DNA from: Roseimaritima multifibrata
Lineage (GTDB): Bacteria; Planctomycetota; Planctomycetia; Pirellulales; Pirellulaceae
DNA: 64,000 nucleotides
NCBI RefSeq assembly: GCF_007741495.1
Contig: NZ_CP036262.1
Coordinates: 2,976,001-3,040,000, forward strand
Direction of reading: 5' to 3'
This document shows positions 62,960-64,000 of the stretch, piece by piece; the stretch's first letter is position 1, and each line of letters starts with the position of its first letter. The notes beneath the pieces were generated by a model, which saw nothing but the letters and a program-made list of their open reading frames with translations, searched no databases and was not told where the DNA came from. The position numbers were made by a program, and so were the translations under genes.

Positions 62960-64000
62960 GTGGATCGACTTTCAGCCGCCGTTTGAGGCGGCTTTGCGGA
63001 AGGGGAGAAAAACAGGTTGCTTGACCAGCCAATGAAATAAGTGAAAAGGGCGCCCAGGGGAGCAAACCAAGTCCATGCCAAGGTGGTTCCAAATTTCGCG
63101 TAAACCAATATGACAAATCCACCCAGCATGCCGAGAAAAGCCGCACGCCGATCGATTCCGTTTCCCCACACGCCAAGTAAAAAGACGCCGACCAAGATTC
63201 CGGCGGCAAATCCGGCAATCGCTAACGCATCTCCGATGACACTTTTGGAGAGTGCACTGGCGCCCAAGCCAATCGCAATCTGAAGCACTCCGAAGGCGAT
63301 CGTGAAAGCTCGGCTGGCTGTCACCATTTTTTCCGGCCGGACGGTGGTACCTTTGTAGGTATGCCATGGTGCATAGAGATCGTTCACTGCGGCACTTGCA
63401 GAGGAGTTTAATGAACTGGAAAGCGTTGACATTGCCGCAGCAAAGACGGCGGCCAAAGTCAAACCGATAAGTCCCGTGGGGAGGTATTCGACAATGTAAG
63501 AAGCAAGGACTTCGTCGGCATGTTCGAAGGTTCGCGGGTCGACTTGGGTGTAAAAGCAGGCAAGGGCGACGCCCAGCAGGAGGAACAATGCGAACTGCCC
63601 AAATGCGGCGAATCCGCTGAGGATCAATGCGCGCCGAGCGGCACGTTCGTTCCTCGCGCAGAGAAATCGTTGAACCATCATTTGGTCTGTGCCATGGGTT
63701 CCAAAACTAAGGACGGCTCCACCCAATAAACCTGCGATCAGAGTGTAGGGTTCGCTCCAGAACGAGAAGTTGTCGGTCGATCGTATCCGCAGGTCGAACA
63801 AGTGCCAGCGTCCTGTTTCGTGTCCGAACTCCCAAAGTCCGGCCCAGCCTGTTGGGAGTGCTTGGACCAGCAAGTACAGGGCGATCAGCCCGCCGGAGAC
63901 ATAGACAACCAACTGAATACAATCGCTCCAGACAACCGCTTTCATGCCTCCGAAAAAGGTATAGAGGATTGTCAGTAAACCGATCAGAACGATGCACCAA
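62956..64000 (-). CDS. Sodium:solute symporter (SSS family), N-terminal part outside window
   Basis: The frame is open to the window edge, giving 348 residues of the C-terminal two thirds. 'YTFFGGMKAVVWSDCIQLVV' is the conserved SSS segment; 'FGTHGTDQMMVQRFLCARNE' and 'AAAMSTLSSSLNSSASAAVN' (sodium-site helix) follow. About nine hydrophobic helices are present. The gene is coupled to the NamZ-like muramidase, so MurNAc or another sugar is a plausible substrate (inference). Confidence 0.88.
   Translation of the reverse strand, partial: WCIVLIGLLTILYTFFGGMKAVVWSDCIQLVVYVSGGLIALYLLVQALPTGWAGLWEFGHETGRWHLFDLRIRSTDNFSFWSEPYTLIAGLLGGAVLSFGTHGTDQMMVQRFLCARNERAARRALILSGFAAFGQFALFLLLGVALACFYTQVDPRTFEHADEVLASYIVEYLPTGLIGLTLAAVFAAAMSTLSSSLNSSASAAVNDLYAPWHTYKGTTVRPEKMVTASRAFTIAFGVLQIAIGLGASALSKSVIGDALAIAGFAAGILVGVFLLGVWGNGIDRRAAFLGMLGGFVILVYAKFGTTLAWTWFAPLGALFTYFIGWSSNLFFSPSAKPPQTAAESRST

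Overview
The window looks like a piece of a planctomycete chromosome, most likely from the Pirellulaceae. This is an inference from several cues: small secreted proteins rich in Tyr, Pro and His; N-terminal anchors of the 'YSLRALL' type; 'NPYRPT/NPYQPP' motifs; a Tat-secreted Gfo/Idh/MocA protein; a secreted PQQ-type propeller; a GH32-like secreted protein; a CxxCHHH/QW-repeat protein; and many families of intergenic repeats. No rRNA, tRNA, prophage or CRISPR array was recognised.

Bases 1-7468 are ordinary chromosome: the end of nagB, a rhomboid protease, a MATE exporter, an amidohydrolase, a PfkB sugar kinase, a cluster of REP-like repeats and a secreted PQQ-type propeller protein. Bases 7469 to about 26950 are a chromosomal integron. 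It begins with a minus-strand integrase that carries the IntI-specific insertion and an extra N-terminal module. A hairpin-bearing attI region follows, then about 20 plus-strand gene cassettes. Nineteen attC sites (about 85-105 bp without their insertions) can be placed from paired R''/R' boxes and inverted L''/L' arms. Cassette contents are two nearly identical copies of an IS91-like HUH transposase gene, many unknown membrane or secreted proteins, a RelB/RelE-type toxin-antitoxin pair, three tandem copies of a four-helix-bundle (23S IVS-type) gene each flanked by inverted repeats, an esterase-like protein lacking its serine nucleophile, and several cassettes without a gene.

The most unusual feature is the set of introns inside attC sites. 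A complete 2004-bp group IIC intron with its reverse transcriptase splits the R'' box of attC6 in the antisense orientation. Removing it restores a standard attC. A second, unrelated element of about 885 bp has a group II-type 5' end and domain V but no reverse transcriptase. It sits in sense orientation exactly 12 bases after R'' in two other attC sites, and a 92-98 bp internally deleted relative sits in a third.

Bases 27000-64000 return to housekeeping and accessory chromosomal genes: a Fis-type regulator with a degenerate AAA domain, a beta-lactamase-fold hydrolase, a GT4 glycosyltransferase, nadB with a PLP decarboxylase, pssA with a methyltransferase (phospholipid head groups), a UDP-sugar pyrophosphorylase, an IS1182-type insertion sequence, the minus-strand cluster eno/membrane protein/tmk/holB, a GGDEF protein, a Tat-exported oxidoreductase, polA, and an SSS symporter translationally coupled to a NamZ-type exo-muramidase. 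Repeats include an 8-bp microsatellite, four tandem ~160-bp units behind polA (one relative lies inside an integron cassette), and palindromes around the IS.
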